Assembly (NCBI GenBank): GCA_023213395.1
Contig: CM041465.1
Location: forward strand, 117,497,741 to 117,561,740
Length of the DNA stretch: 64,000 nucleotides
Direction: 5' to 3'
Source: Cycas panzhihuaensis
Taxonomy: Eukaryota > Cycadophyta
How positions within the stretch are numbered: position 1 is the stretch's first letter; the number at the start of each line of letters is the position of its first letter. Below the pieces are notes generated by a model that was not told where the DNA came from, made no database searches, and saw nothing but the letters and a program-made list of their open reading frames with translations. The translations under genes were made by a program, and so were the position numbers. Shown piece after piece: positions 33,815-44,825 of the stretch.

Positions 33815-36361
33815 ATTTTCACGAGCTCTCAAATGAATCTAGAGCCCATTCCTGTGCCACCTGACTTCAGAGGCATACAGAGGGAGATCCAACCATGAGA
33901 TTGGGGCTAGGAGACAACCATTGGGATCACAGCGATGAGATGGCAAGCAGTCGACCAGACCCAGTGAGTGGATCTTTGAAACCATAACCCATCTCGTAAT
34001 TTAAAGTTAAGTGTTTTTAATAGTTTTTATATGTAATTTTTGGCCCCATATGGGCATAAAAAGATCTCCAAGAGTCCAAATTGGACCCAGAGAGAGGCGA
34101 GACCGAGGCATTAGGTGGCCCTGGTCCTAGTGGGCCTGGATGTGGCCCACAGGATTTTTTTTTTTTTATTTTTCAGGTAGAAAACCCCCCCTTTTAGGGG
34201 GGTGATGTTTGCATTGTGGCAAAGATTGTAGTGCTGCGATCTTTACCACAGGGGCCCAATCACTGCGGGACCCAGGCCAAACTCTATAGTACCATAAAGT
34301 TTAGCGCAGTGCGAAGGCAGAGCTACTGAAAAAAGAAGATGGGGCCTCGAGGGCCCCTAAATCTTAACCGAGCGAGGTCAAGAGATAATTCAGAGGATGA
34401 GGGGTGAGGATATGTCAAAGTTTTGATTTGTTTCATAGTATTTTGTAGGTTGTGATTGTGGTGGAGAACTGCGAAAACATAGGTATGGCGATGCTTAGTT
34501 TCTTGGAGATGATGTCAAGGGGGGACAGGCAGATACTACTGAGATGTGGCCTACTAAAGGTCACGAGGACCCCTCAATATACATTGGATCAGTGACTATT
34601 GGTAGACATAGTGTCCCAATGGGACATGCAGAGACATGTTTTCCACTTACCCCAAGTGGGAGATGTATCACTGACACTGGGGGACATCAAGAGGATACTG
34701 CGGGTACCAACGACAGGGAGGCTGGTGACACTAAGAGCATTGCCTAACAATGAGGCAACACACAGGGAGGCTACCACATTCTTCACAGGCTCAGATAGAT
34801 GGGAGAGGCAAGGGATTCCTCTCTAGAGTATGGTTATGTCTGGGATTCCTCATATGAGGAAACTGATCACATTATGCGTTTTGTTCCGAATATCCTAGAA
34901 ATAGAACTATAGGGATACATTGTGTAGATGGATAGATGCGGTACATAGGTGCAAGGCAGGAGAGAGGATGGATTGGGCTACCCTCATAGCGATGAACCTC
35001 ATCACACAGCTGGATGCCATTTGGGTAGTAGGGAGAGGTGGACTATCATAAAGTACGTTACTATAGTGCTGGTTCTTTAACCACTTTGGAGCAGTGGTGA
35101 TGACATGGAGACCACACCCTATTTCAGAGCGGGCCCCGATGGTATACAAGTGGAAGACTAGGTTCAGAGGGACCAAGGACTAGGCTCATATCCGTCACTT
35201 AGTGGAGGCTACATCACTAAACCTCCTCACCATGACAGATTACATAGCAGATCCATATAAAGCGGTAAGGTGGGATAGCGATAACGAGGTAGGAGTGCCC
35301 CTAGGAGATGATAAGGGTGATGATGGAGGTGATGGGGCCAGCCCATCATGACCTGCAGGAGAGGCAGGTCTATCAGGGACCGCAGGTAGAGAGGTGGGTC
35401 CATCCGGGAATGTAAGTGGAGATGCAGGCCCATTAGGAGCTGCAGAGGAGAGTGGGGATCCAGTGACATGGGCTTGCAGGCTGCAGATCATCAAGAGATC
35501 CAGAGAGGTAGCTACACCAGTCGAGGAGAGGAGGGACGCCCCAATTGCTGAGGTAGTAGCTGAGGAGGTACCGTAGGAGGAGCAGGTACCTACAGCTGGT
35601 GGAGTGCCCAAGGCAGAGGCAGTCACTCGAGTAGAGAAGCTGGCTGCTGCACCAGGTGAGACATGACCTTCTCATGTCATCGTTTGATTACCAAATGTAT
35701 ATATAGTTTAGTTTTGGTTTGATATACATATGGACATGTACTGATATATGATATCAGATTATAGGTACAACAGATATCCTGAGACTAGTAGAGGCAGTAG
35801 TCTGAGAGATATTCCCTCGGGCCTACATGGAGGGGTAGCCTCCCATCCAGCCAGGTGATGAGTCCAGATCAACAGGTGGCCATGTAGCAACATTTGCCCC
35901 ATTGATAAGGGTGAGAGACATGGATTACGAAGCCTTAAGAACATGAGGTATGTGCGAGATGGTAGCAGGTAGAGTTGGACATCACCCAAGCTTAGAGGGA
36001 TGCTCTACAGAGTTAGGTACAGGTGCTGGAGGCTCCAGGAGGAGTTGAAGGGGATATGGGGAGCTATGTCCAGCTAGTAATGATGGAGGAGCATCTTAGG
36101 GGGATGGAGGAGAGTCTTTACCTCATGGAGATGGAGCAAGATCGTATCCAGGCCCAATACGATCGATTGGTGGATGAGGTGGCATCGAGGTCAACGCAGA
36201 GCAGGACACAGACCCACACGATGGCGATGACCCTGAGCAAGCCACAAGATGAGGAGAGTGAGGCAAGAGGCTTGCAGAGACTGAGGAGGAGTCTCAGAGG
36301 GATGTGGTCCCTAAGAGAGGGATCGCATCGACCAGGAGATGATGCCCTAGAGGTAGGATAG
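33815..36361 (+). pseudogene. Antisense plant mobile domain (PMD) gene of T1
   Basis: This gene runs opposite to the element. Proposed exon 1 is non-coding (about 33815-33963). Intron 1 is 33964-34448 (donor GTGAGT, acceptor TTTTGTAG). Exon 2 (34449-35655) encodes a PMD: VSQWDMQRHVFHLPQVGDVS then LTLGDIKRILRVPTTGRLV matches the WRPETHTFHLPxGExTxTLxDVxxLLGLPxxGxxV pattern. A Gly/Ala/Glu-rich stretch follows. Intron 2 (35656-35764) has GTGAGA...TATAG and keeps the frame. The end (36023-36361) has a coiled-coil-like stretch (MEEHLRGMEESLYLMEMEQD). Against T2, the start codon ATG has become GTG (34458), and several Trp are stops. PMD proteins occur in plant genes and transposons; their molecular role here is unknown. 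Confidence 0.7.
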
Positions 36362-37090
36362 CAGTAGAGTAGTGTATATGAGTTTTGTTTTAGACAAGGG
36401 AAAGCACGAACCTCCAAGGGGTAACTATATGTGGTCATATGATTGTACCGTCCTTGCAAGGACACTGACTTCCCATAGATGATGTACCATACCATTTGTA
36501 TGCTATGACACATGATTATTTTGATGTATATAGGCGGGGTGATTGATACCCCATTTGGTATATGATGATGTGTATCGTAATATGTGATGGATGATATGTA
36601 AGTTTTGTTTACACGTTTATGTATGTGTATGAGGGTACACAGATGCATAAGGATATATATGATTGTACTTTGAGCTCATTATTATAGGAATTTTCAGTTA
36701 TGACATTTGTTTAAGTTATGTATATTTCCTTTTATATGGGACCATGTTTCTAATAAGAGCACACACGATCACCATGCGTAGAGGCAATAGACATATGTAG
36801 GGCTAGGAAACAGGGTAACACGCATGTCTACATGGGAGCATATCAGGATATGCAAAGGAAATGCCAAATAGGATGGGAGTGATAATACTCCAAAATGTCA
36901 TCCTAATTGGGGGATGCCCAAATAGGAGGACAAGGTTCCTAAGAGGAAGGGAATGAGGGTTCTGCGGGAGGAACCAAAAAGGAACGAGAGGGCCACCCTA
37001 AGTCATCATTCCGCCTGTGGCTAGGAGGATTGGGAACAAGCTTAGGGTGGTAGTTTAGGCTCATTTCAAAGTGTAAATGGGGTGATGATG
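36362..37090. other. Spacer between the antisense gene and integrase of T1
   Basis: No coding signal was recognised. It would hold the 3' end of the antisense transcript on the plus strand and the end of pol on the minus strand. The minus frame 36118-36648 (176 codons) overlaps the antisense gene and has no family likeness. Confidence 0.4.
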
Positions 37091-37093
37091 AAG

Positions 37094-38240
37094 TTATGTA
37101 TAGAATTTCTTGAGGAATTTCCTGTTACCAGCTTTCTCAACTTCAAGGCCCTCCAGGGTGGCGATCCTATAGGCATCGTTATTGAGGCTCTCGAGAACGA
37201 CAAAGGGGCCAACCCATTTGGGTCTGAATTTAGTCAAGCGATTATGGAGATATTTAAATTTGAGGACATGGTCCCCAGGATACAAAGGATGAGAATGAAG
37301 GTGTTTATTATAGGTCCTTTACGAGCGGGCCTTGGATGTGAGGTTAACTTGGTAGGCGATTAAACATCTCTCATCTAAGGCCTCAAGGTCTAAAAGACGA
37401 GCCTGACAAATAGACTCCTCATCGATGAGACCTCGAAGGGAAACGCATAGAGAGGGAATCTCCACTTCTAATGGGAGTACCACCTCGGCCCTGTAAACTA
37501 GGGAGAACAGAGTCAATCCCATAGCAGTATGGATAGAGGTACAGTAAGCCCATAGGGAGGAAAGGAGCCGAAGGTGCTAATCTCTTTGAGATTGAGCAAT
37601 AGTTTTCTTTAAGATGCTAACAAGGGTTTTGTTAAATAACTCAACTTGACCATTTACCTGGGGGTAATAAGGGGAGGAAGTTTTATGAGAGATTTTGATT
37701 TTCTCACAAAGTTCATCCATCTCCTTGTTACAAAAAGGGGTTCTGTTGTTTGTGATCAAGACGTTAAGAATCCCAAAGCGGCAAATGATGTATTGGTAGA
37801 CAAAAGTAGCTATTGTCTTGCTAGGGGCAGTAATCAGAGGGATGGCTTCTGCCCATTTAGTAAAGTACTCCGTAGCAATCAAGATGAACTTATGTTATGA
37901 CAAAGAAGATGGGGATATAGCCCTGATGAGGTCTAGACCCCATTGAGCGAAAGGCCATGGAGATATGATAAGATGAAGAGCCTCAAAAGGCACGTGGGAG
38001 ATGTTGGCATGTTCTTGGCATCGTCGACATCTCAAAGCATAGGCATGGGCATCCTTGAAGAGGGACGACCAATAGTAGCCCATACAGAGGATCCTCTGGG
38101 CCATGGATTGGGCCCCAAAGTGGCCCCTACAAATGCCATGGTGGCATTTGTGGAGTATCTGGTCCACTTCATCAGTGGTGATACAACGAAGGAGAATCCC
38201 ATCGAAAGACCTTTTGTATAATACTTTGTCCATGAGAAAG
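37094..38240 (-). pseudogene. Integrase of T1
   Basis: The frame 37895-38233 (minus) has the complete zinc-binding HHCC domain (CHHGICRGHFGAQS ... LRCRRCQEHA) and leads into QWGLDLIRAI with the first catalytic Asp. The frame 37577-37882 continues YFTKWAEAIPLITA, VLITNNRTPFCN (second Asp now Asn) and YYPQVNGQVELFNK (catalytic Glu). The frames 37319-37522 and 37094-37285 give the C-domain, ending with PGDHVLKFKYLHNR and KWVGPFVVLESLNNDAYRI. The domain would join element DNA to the genome. The lost Asp makes it inactive. Clear Tat-type integrase. Confidence 0.9.
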
Positions 38241-38900
38241 TATTACCTAGTAAAGGTCTAATGTAAGATCTAACCTTATTACTAGCTTCAGGGTAGTACT
38301 ACTACTGTGTGAGGTACCACACGATGTCACTATACCACTCATTATCAATAAGTGGATGGGAAGGAACACCCTGAATGGTCAAGATAGACTCATCAGGAAG
38401 AAAATTGTCAATAGAGGCATCAAACGAGTTAGGGATAGGGGCATCTGCAAGTTACTCGGCCACTACCATCTCCTTCTTCAATTTCCTGTTAATGATATGG
38501 AGATCGAATTCCTAAAGAAGGACGGCCCAATGGCCAGCCCTACCTGTCAGGTTGGAATGAGTAAGCAGGTAGCATAAGGGATTGGATTGGAGGATCATCT
38601 TGGTAGTGTTACTGAGCAAGTAGTGCCTGAACTTCTTGGTAGCATGAACCAAGGAGAGGCATTCCTTCTTAGCCAGAGAATAGTTGAGTTCAGTAGCCAT
38701 GAGGGTGTGGCTGATGAAGTAAATGGCTTTCTTAACTCTCAAATCATCCTCCTGAGCTAGCATGATGCCCAAAGACTCATCAGTTACTGAGGTATAGAGA
38801 ATGAAGGGCCTATTGAAGCAAGGGGGCACCAATGTTGGAGTAGAAGCAAGGGCTTCCTTAAGTCCTTCGAAGTCTTACTGGGTCTTAGCTGACCAAACAA
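38240..38900 (-). pseudogene. Standard RNase H and linker of T1
   Basis: The minus frame 38512-38832 contains RPFILYTSVTDESLGIMLAQ, YFISHTLMATELNYSLAKKE and CLSLVHATKKFRHYLLSNT, the gypsy RNase H pattern (LYLxxSxxAxGxxLxQ ... YxxxEKxxLALVxAxxKLRxYL). The first catalytic Asp position has Thr-Ser. The part below (38240-38510) is the linker to integrase, with EFDLHIINRKLKKEM as usual landmark. Confidence 0.8.
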
Positions 38901-39060
38901 ACAAAGCTCCTTTCTTCAATAGGTTACTCAAGGGTTTAACGTTCATGGTGAAGTCTGCCAGGAAATGCTTGAGGAAACTGAGCCTACCTAGAAACAACTT
39001 GATTTGTCATTGAGTTCTAGGAGGCAACATATTGAGGATTGCCTTGACTTTATCAAGGTC

Positions 39061-39355
39061 AATCTAAATTCCTTGCTTAGATATAAGGAACCTAAGGAGT
39101 TTGCTAGAAGTTACGGTGACCACATATTTGAGTGGATTTAAGCTTACGTGGTACTTGCGGCACCGCGTGAAGATAGCTCGCAAGTCCGAGGGGTGATGGG
39201 CTCTAACACATGAGAGACCCATCATGTTCTCCATGAAGACCTCTAACGTGTCGTCAATGAGGTGATGGAAGATAAAATGCATCGCCTGTTGATAAGTAGC
39301 GCCTGCATTTTTTAGACCAAAGGGCATTGCCTTATAGGTAAAAGTACCCCATGGG
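39061..39355 (-). pseudogene. Reverse transcriptase of T1, C-terminal part
   Basis: The minus frame 39064-39327 begins MPFGLKNAGATYQQAM and should show the active site YVDDM, but has FMENM, so both catalytic Asp are gone. It continues LRAIFTRCRKYHVSLNPLKY. The RT is cut by G1 between this part and 48668-49230. The bases on the two sides of G1 join in frame once one copy of the GTGGT duplication is removed. Confidence 0.9.
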
Positions 39356-39360
39356 GTGGT

Positions 39361-40499
39361 TGATCCATTTTTGGATCTTTAAATACTCTTAAAATACTTT
39401 GTTTTTAATGTAAACGGTCTTTATTTAGTAGAAAAATGCCTTAAAAAGGCTTAAATAGTCTTCATTTAGTAGAAAAATACCTTTAAAAGGCTTAAAAAAT
39501 GTAAAAAATATATTTCTACAACTGCTACCAAGGTGCTATGACTACTACGTAGGTGTTATGACTACTACATAAGTGCTACAACTACTATGGCAATCACATC
39601 GAGGGTGCATCGATCGCCATCGCGAATCGCATCAATCACATCGCAGGTATGGCAATTGCATCAACTGCTACTGCAGGTGTGGTAACTGCTACCTAAAAGT
39701 CAAAAAATGGAAAAATAATAAAAATGGAAATGATTTTGGTGGTGCAAACGGGATTCGTTTCGCATGAAATTTGAGGAGAGACTTCGCACACATGTCCTCT
39801 ACACATTTAAATAGAAAAATCTCCAAATTAGAAAGATTTTTCCAAGATTTCATAAACTGTTTTGGAATCCGTTAAAAAATAGAAAACTGGAAAAACCTTT
39901 TACAGATGAAAACACTTTTAAGCGAGAATCTAGAGAGGAACAAGAAAAATTTCGACAGAGATTTTTGACAAGAAAAAGAGAACGTCACAGCCCTAGACAT
40001 AGTACAGAGCAAGATTCAAGGAGAGCTTTAAGAAATCACTTTTTGTAAAGAGAACAGCTCTAAAGACTAAAAATCTACGTTGAGAGAGAAGAAGATAGAA
40101 GTGCAGTAAGATAAACCTGTTGCAAGGATCGTGAAGGAGCCCGAAAGATCAAAGTTGCAGCCGAGTGGAGAAGATAAGAGTAGTAGCAGTCCCAGAACAA
40201 GACGCTAGTAAGATTTTCTTCACTAAAAAGGGGCTTTTGGTAATCAATAACCAAAACCGTTTTGCAAACTTTGAAGACGGAGGTTCCAAAGAATGAGTAG
40301 CAGCTCAAGGAGTGCCCAGCACTCAATTTCTCTCTCCCAAATCACTGTAGCAATCCCTTGCATTCTCAATAGAGCACAAACAAAAGGAGTTTTGTAAGAA
40401 AACTCCTTATTTTTAATTCTATATAATAATAATGTAAATTGTTCTAGATTTTGTTTCAATTGGTTTAAGTCTTCACTTTCCCATTCAAAATTCATATCA
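39361..40499 (+). repeat. 5' LTR of G1
   Basis: 1139 bp from TGATCCATTT to ...CATATCA. It contains a short tandem-repeat tract at about 39531-39700, built on GTGCTAxxACTACTA-like units, that is longer than in the 3' LTR and explains most of the length difference. A shared block reads GAATCTAGAGAGGAACAAG. Confidence 0.9.
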
Positions 40500-40505
40500 A
40501 TATTT

Positions 40506-40517
40506 TAGTATCTGAGC
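40506..40517 (+). promoter_or_regulatory. Primer binding site of G1
   Basis: TAGTATCTGAGC matches the initiator-Met primer site TGGTATCAGAGC at 10 of 12 bases, six bases after the LTR end. Initiator-Met priming is usual for chromoviruses. Confidence 0.7.
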
Positions 40518-40699
40518 TAGTTTTCTTGAAACCTTTGGGAACTTAAGGATTTTAAAGAAAAAGAAAGAAAAAAAGAAAAGAAAGAAAAAACCCTCTTGCT
40601 TTCATTGTGGAAGTTTTTATGAAAACTAGATATTAATATTTGTTAACAGGTGAACCTTTAACTGAACCTCTTGAGAAAGAAAGAAAATAGTGAAGGAAG

Positions 40700-41700
40700 A
40701 TGGCTGATTCAGAGCAGAAGATGGAGAAAATACTCATGAAGATGGAACAAAACCTCGACAGGCTAACCCAACTTATGGTGCAACTAGTTGCAACCTCTTC
40801 TTCAATAGCTAAAGGCATAAAGAAGGAAGAAGATAAACCGATGAAAGAGGAAACGAATGAAGAGCTAGTAGAAGACCAACAAGAAGATGAAGAAGATGAC
40901 AATCCAACAGTAATCACACATCCTTTCAAGGTAGAGGCAAAACTTGAATTGCCCATCTATGATGGAATGTTGGATGCCAAAAAATTAGATAGTTGGTTGG
41001 ACCAACTAGAAACATACTTTTCCATTTATGGGTATAAAAACTAGCAAAAAATTACTTTTGCTAGGTTAAAATTATCTAAACATGCATTAGTTTGGTGGAA
41101 TGAATACCTTAAATCCCATAATGTAAATGAAATCACTTGCCAATAATTTAAAATCCTCATAAAGAAGCAATTCTATCCTATTAGATATGAAGAGCAACAG
41201 AGGATTAAATGATAATATTATCGACAGGAAAGAGGCCAAAATGTCTAAGATTATACAACAAAATTTTAAAAGTAAGCTATTATGTTGGGCATCTCTTTAC
41301 TAGGTAAAGACATGATCCTAAAATATATTGGAGAACTATACCAGTATATTCAGTAAGAACTTCAACTATTTGAAATCAAATCACTCGATGAAGCCAGCAA
41401 AAAGGTGATTGCCATAGAAAAGAGGAACAAGAAGGTTTTTGCTGAAAGGAAAAGGTTTGTACCTCAAGAAGGTAGTAATAAACCTGCCCAAGGAATGAGG
41501 TTTCTAGGTAAAGTTGGACAATAATCCATTAGAGGATTTATCAAGATGAAACAAGCCAATACCACCCAAATCAAAATCACTTGTACTCATTGCAAATGAG
41601 CAGGTCACAGCATAGAAGATTGTTGGTTCCTACACCTAAAGAAAAGACCCAAGAACAAGGGGAAAGGTAAAGTTAAAACTAAAGGTAAAACTTTACTTAA
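40700..41700 (+). pseudogene. Gag of G1
   Basis: Starts at 40700 (MADSEQKMEKILMKMEQ) with a coiled-coil-like, then acidic, N-terminus. The retrotransposon Gag core follows: LPIYDGMLDAKKLDSWLDQL (family: F.G..DA..WL..LE), FARLKLSKHALVWWNEY. The zinc knuckle near 41580-41625 reads CTHCK-AGHSIEDC with the CX2CX4HX4C spacing intact and one stop inside. Four or more stops interrupt the frame after codon 114. The protein would form the particle and bind RNA. Confidence 0.85.
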
Positions 41701-41749
41701 CTCTGTAGCTGATGAAAATATTTATGGCATTGAAGAAGCCAATGAGAAG

Positions 41750-42346
41750 TTGATGCTCATGGCTAATGTAGAGCCTAAAAATAACCATCAGCAAGTTGAT
41801 CCAGAGATTAGAGAGGAGCTCTTCATGGTAAGAATCCAAGTGAAGCAAAGCATGGTTGATGCTATCTTTGATGGAGGAAGCCAAAAGAATTTAATCTCAG
41901 AAGCATTGGTAAAGAAACTGGGATTAAAAATGTATGCACATCGAAAACCATATCCTCTTGGATGGTTGCAAAAAGATTCAGAGTTACAGGTTACTCACCA
42001 ATGTAAGTTTAAATTTGCAATATCTAAAAAGTTTATTGATGAAGTTGAATGTGAAGTAGTCCCTTTAGATGTTTGTCAAGTTGTGTTTGGCAGCCCATAT
42101 CTCTATGATAGAGTTGGAGTTCATCACAGGAGGCTAAGAAAGATTCGACTCATCAAGGACGGGAGATCATATCTGATCAATGCATCAAAGCCACAAAAGA
42201 AGATTTCTCTAATATCTTCCCAACAAGTGAAAAGATTAATTAATACTTGTAGGAAGCTTGTGCTACTGATGATAAAGCCAAAGGTAGAAGAAAATGAGCA
42301 AGCAAAGTCCTCAATACAGGCATTGGATAGGAAGCAAGTGCATTAG
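41750..42346 (+). pseudogene. Aspartic protease region of G1
   Basis: An open frame of 198 codons, the second longest in the window. It has MVDAIFDGGSQKNLISEALV: the retropepsin motif with DGG where DSG is usual, followed by KKLGLKMYAHRKPYPLGWL as in chromovirus proteases. A usual C-part follows (VVPLDVCQVVFGSPYLYDR, family: xxPLDxCxxLLGRPWxxDR). The frame goes on to FQEPKGLPPKR before the insert at 42442. Only a stop at 42345 interrupts that link. Confidence 0.85.
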
Positions 42347-42441
42347 ATCAAAGGCCTAAGCAATAGGTACAATGATGTATTTCAAGAGCCAAAAGGGCTG
42401 CCCCCTAAGAGGGTAATTGAACATAAAACCCAATTAGTTGC

Positions 42442-44795
42442 TGTTTCCCAGCTAGTGGGAATGGACTCGGGACGGCTGTTTGTGTGTATATGTTCTTACT
42501 TTTCTTACTTATGTTTGCTAAGGGAATTTGGAGTAATTTGATTGACATATGCCTGCCTACACGCATTTGCTTGACTGCTTGCTCATAATGCATGTGCCTA
42601 ACGGCACCTCTTAGCCTATGACGACTCACGGGCATCCATAATGCGACACCTGTATGGCGATGACCCACTCACGATGTCTCCATGGTCTTTCGGGATGCTT
42701 TTGCCAGCCTGTTTGCTCTTATTGCCACATGCCACTTATGTTGCAAACCCTTCCTAAGCCTGGTTTAACCCTTAGTTAGGGCTCTTTGCACCATTTTGAG
42801 TACTTGCCCACTGCTTGGGCATTCCCTCAGTTGTTCCCATTCATGATTAGCCTCTATTTTTGCCTCAAAACCTGGTTTTGCTACTTATTTTTCTCTTTTT
42901 AAATTTGAACTTAGCTGCATCACAAGTTTACCGCCAGATTTAATCGCTTAAAATTTGAAAAGAAACCATGCGATGCTTGGAGGCGCCCGAGGGCCCCCAA
43001 CGTTCACTTGCTATGCCCAAGGCATGAAACCCCTTTTTTCATTCATTTGCCTCATTCTTGAGTTCACTTTTCTAGACTTCCAAGCAAAAACTCTCTACCA
43101 AATGACAAAGGAAAACACAGAAACCAAGGATTTTCATGTATGCTAGCTTGAGCGTAGTGAAGTGGGCTACCACCATGGAGTTGCAGGCCATTACTTCCCT
43201 ACGCCTCCATCACAAGCTTCACCTTCTCTTACAAATACTCAAAGATCCAAAGCATTTCTTCACAAAAGAGACTACTCCAAAGGACAACTTCTAGCTCCCA
43301 TCTTGCACGGAGCTTCCTCCTTCCATTCTACCGCAAAGGACACTAAAAACCAGCCTTAGACACTACTTGTGCTGCTGTTCCAAGTAGCCAAGGTGCATGC
43401 ATGCATGCTCTCCTTCATTCAAGGTATTTCTTGTCTCTTGTTGGTGCATTTTTCCTTGCTTTTTGTTGTTCTATTTGCAAGCTCTTCTCCCTCTTTTGCG
43501 TGAACTTCCTTTGGGATCTCCTTTGTCACTTGATGCAAGTAGCCTTAGCTAGTTGTGGCTTACTATAGTGCTGCCCTAGATTGGGTACATTTTCTTGCAT
43601 TTCCTTGAAACCCATCCTCTTCCTCTTAGCTTCCTCCTTCGCCATTTCCTAAGCTAGCCAAGATAAAAGGTTTCCACGAGGATTTGAGGGAGATAGGCGG
43701 GTTTCGCCCCCATTGCCGTCCCTTCTCCCCAAGGGTTCCATCCCTTATCCTCTCTCCTTTAGCACCCGCGCCTTCTTAGGAAACGAGCTAGGGAAGTCTT
43801 GGAGAGTTGGGTTGAGTTTCCCTCTTGGTGTAGGAAATTTGTTACTACATGATTCACCTTGTTGCATGCTAGCACTGCTTTTCCCTATACCGTGGAGACC
43901 TCTCGTGGGTGAGTTAGCCATCCCGAGGCTACACTCAATCCCATTTGGTGTGTTTTATGGGTGCGGGTCCCGCATATTTATCGCTACCTTGTTTCATTTT
44001 TACATGTTGGTGCTTAACTACATTTTTCTAGCGTAGTTGATTTCATTTTCGATATACACATATATCTTGTTGTGTCAGAGCCTCTCTCCCTAGAGGAAGG
44101 CGCTTTGTTGGGATTGTTTGCAGGATTGCGTTGGAGGAATCATTGCCGAGATCGACCCGGCCTACCCCATATGGTATTTCTTCTCCCTTTTTGAGCTTTG
44201 ATTTCGTTTCCTTCACTTCGGTTAGTCCTTGCATGCTTTCGGGGCGGTAAGTGCACCCGTTGTTCTGCGATCGACGTTGCATGCGCGGAGGAGGAAAGGA
44301 GCGCAACCGAGGAGGGGAACTCGCTTCTACTGATACCGTATCCGTGTATTTTCCACGATCTCTCGTATTTCTTTATGCTTTTTTGTCTCTTTGCATTTAC
44401 TTTGGTAGGTAAAGGAACATAAAAGAAGAAGGGAAAATAACTGTTTATTTTACATTTGCCTTCTCGTACTACTTTGTTACATTGCATAACATAGGAATAG
44501 AAGGCTTATTTGCGTTGTATCCCCTAGCCGCATTCTACCCCGTTTTCTTTACACTTTTGGTTGGTTGCCCCTCGCCTTTCTCATTGCCTTTGAGAAGTAG
44601 CGAGCGCGAGGATTCTTTTCCTTCCCGCCCATCCGGCGGTAGGAAGGCCTCGCCAGACGGCCACTGAAGCAACCAGCACCTTGCAGCCCTGCACCCCCCA
44701 CAAGACGGACGCCCCGCGAGGTATGATCCTCGCTATTTAGCCTGCTTAGCGATTGTTTTATGCCCTTCCGCTAGCGCTGGATCATTGGAGAGCTG
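42442..44795 (+). mobile_element. 2.35-kb insert in G1, probable solo LTR of a Tat-like element
   Basis: The insert begins TGTTTCCCAGCTAGTGGG, close to the start of the T1 LTR (TGTTTCCCAGCTATCGGG). Near its end it has GCTTAGCGATTGTTTTATGC, similar to the end of the T1 LTR. Candidate duplications are GTTGC (42437-42441) and CTTGC (44796-44800). Leaving it out restores the G1 reading frame into RT. It is richer in G+C than G1, especially 43680-44720, and has no recognised protein; frames at 42955, 43162, 43713 and 44140-44487 look like chance. The CA end expected of an LTR is not clean. Confidence 0.55.
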
Positions 44796-44825
44796 CTTGC
44801 CGATTCACCTTTGTTGAATCTTAGT

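Noticed and set aside
35227-35675. Overlapping minus-strand frames of 80 to 128 codons
   Set aside because: Shadows of the Gly/Ala/Glu-rich part of the antisense PMD gene on the plus strand.
36118-36648. 176-codon minus-strand frame
   Set aside because: Overlaps the antisense gene's coiled-coil end, cysteine/serine-rich, no family likeness; most likely an antisense shadow.
43713-44487. Frames of about 75-115 codons in the insert of G1
   Set aside because: GC-rich sequence opens frames on both strands at once; no motif recognised.
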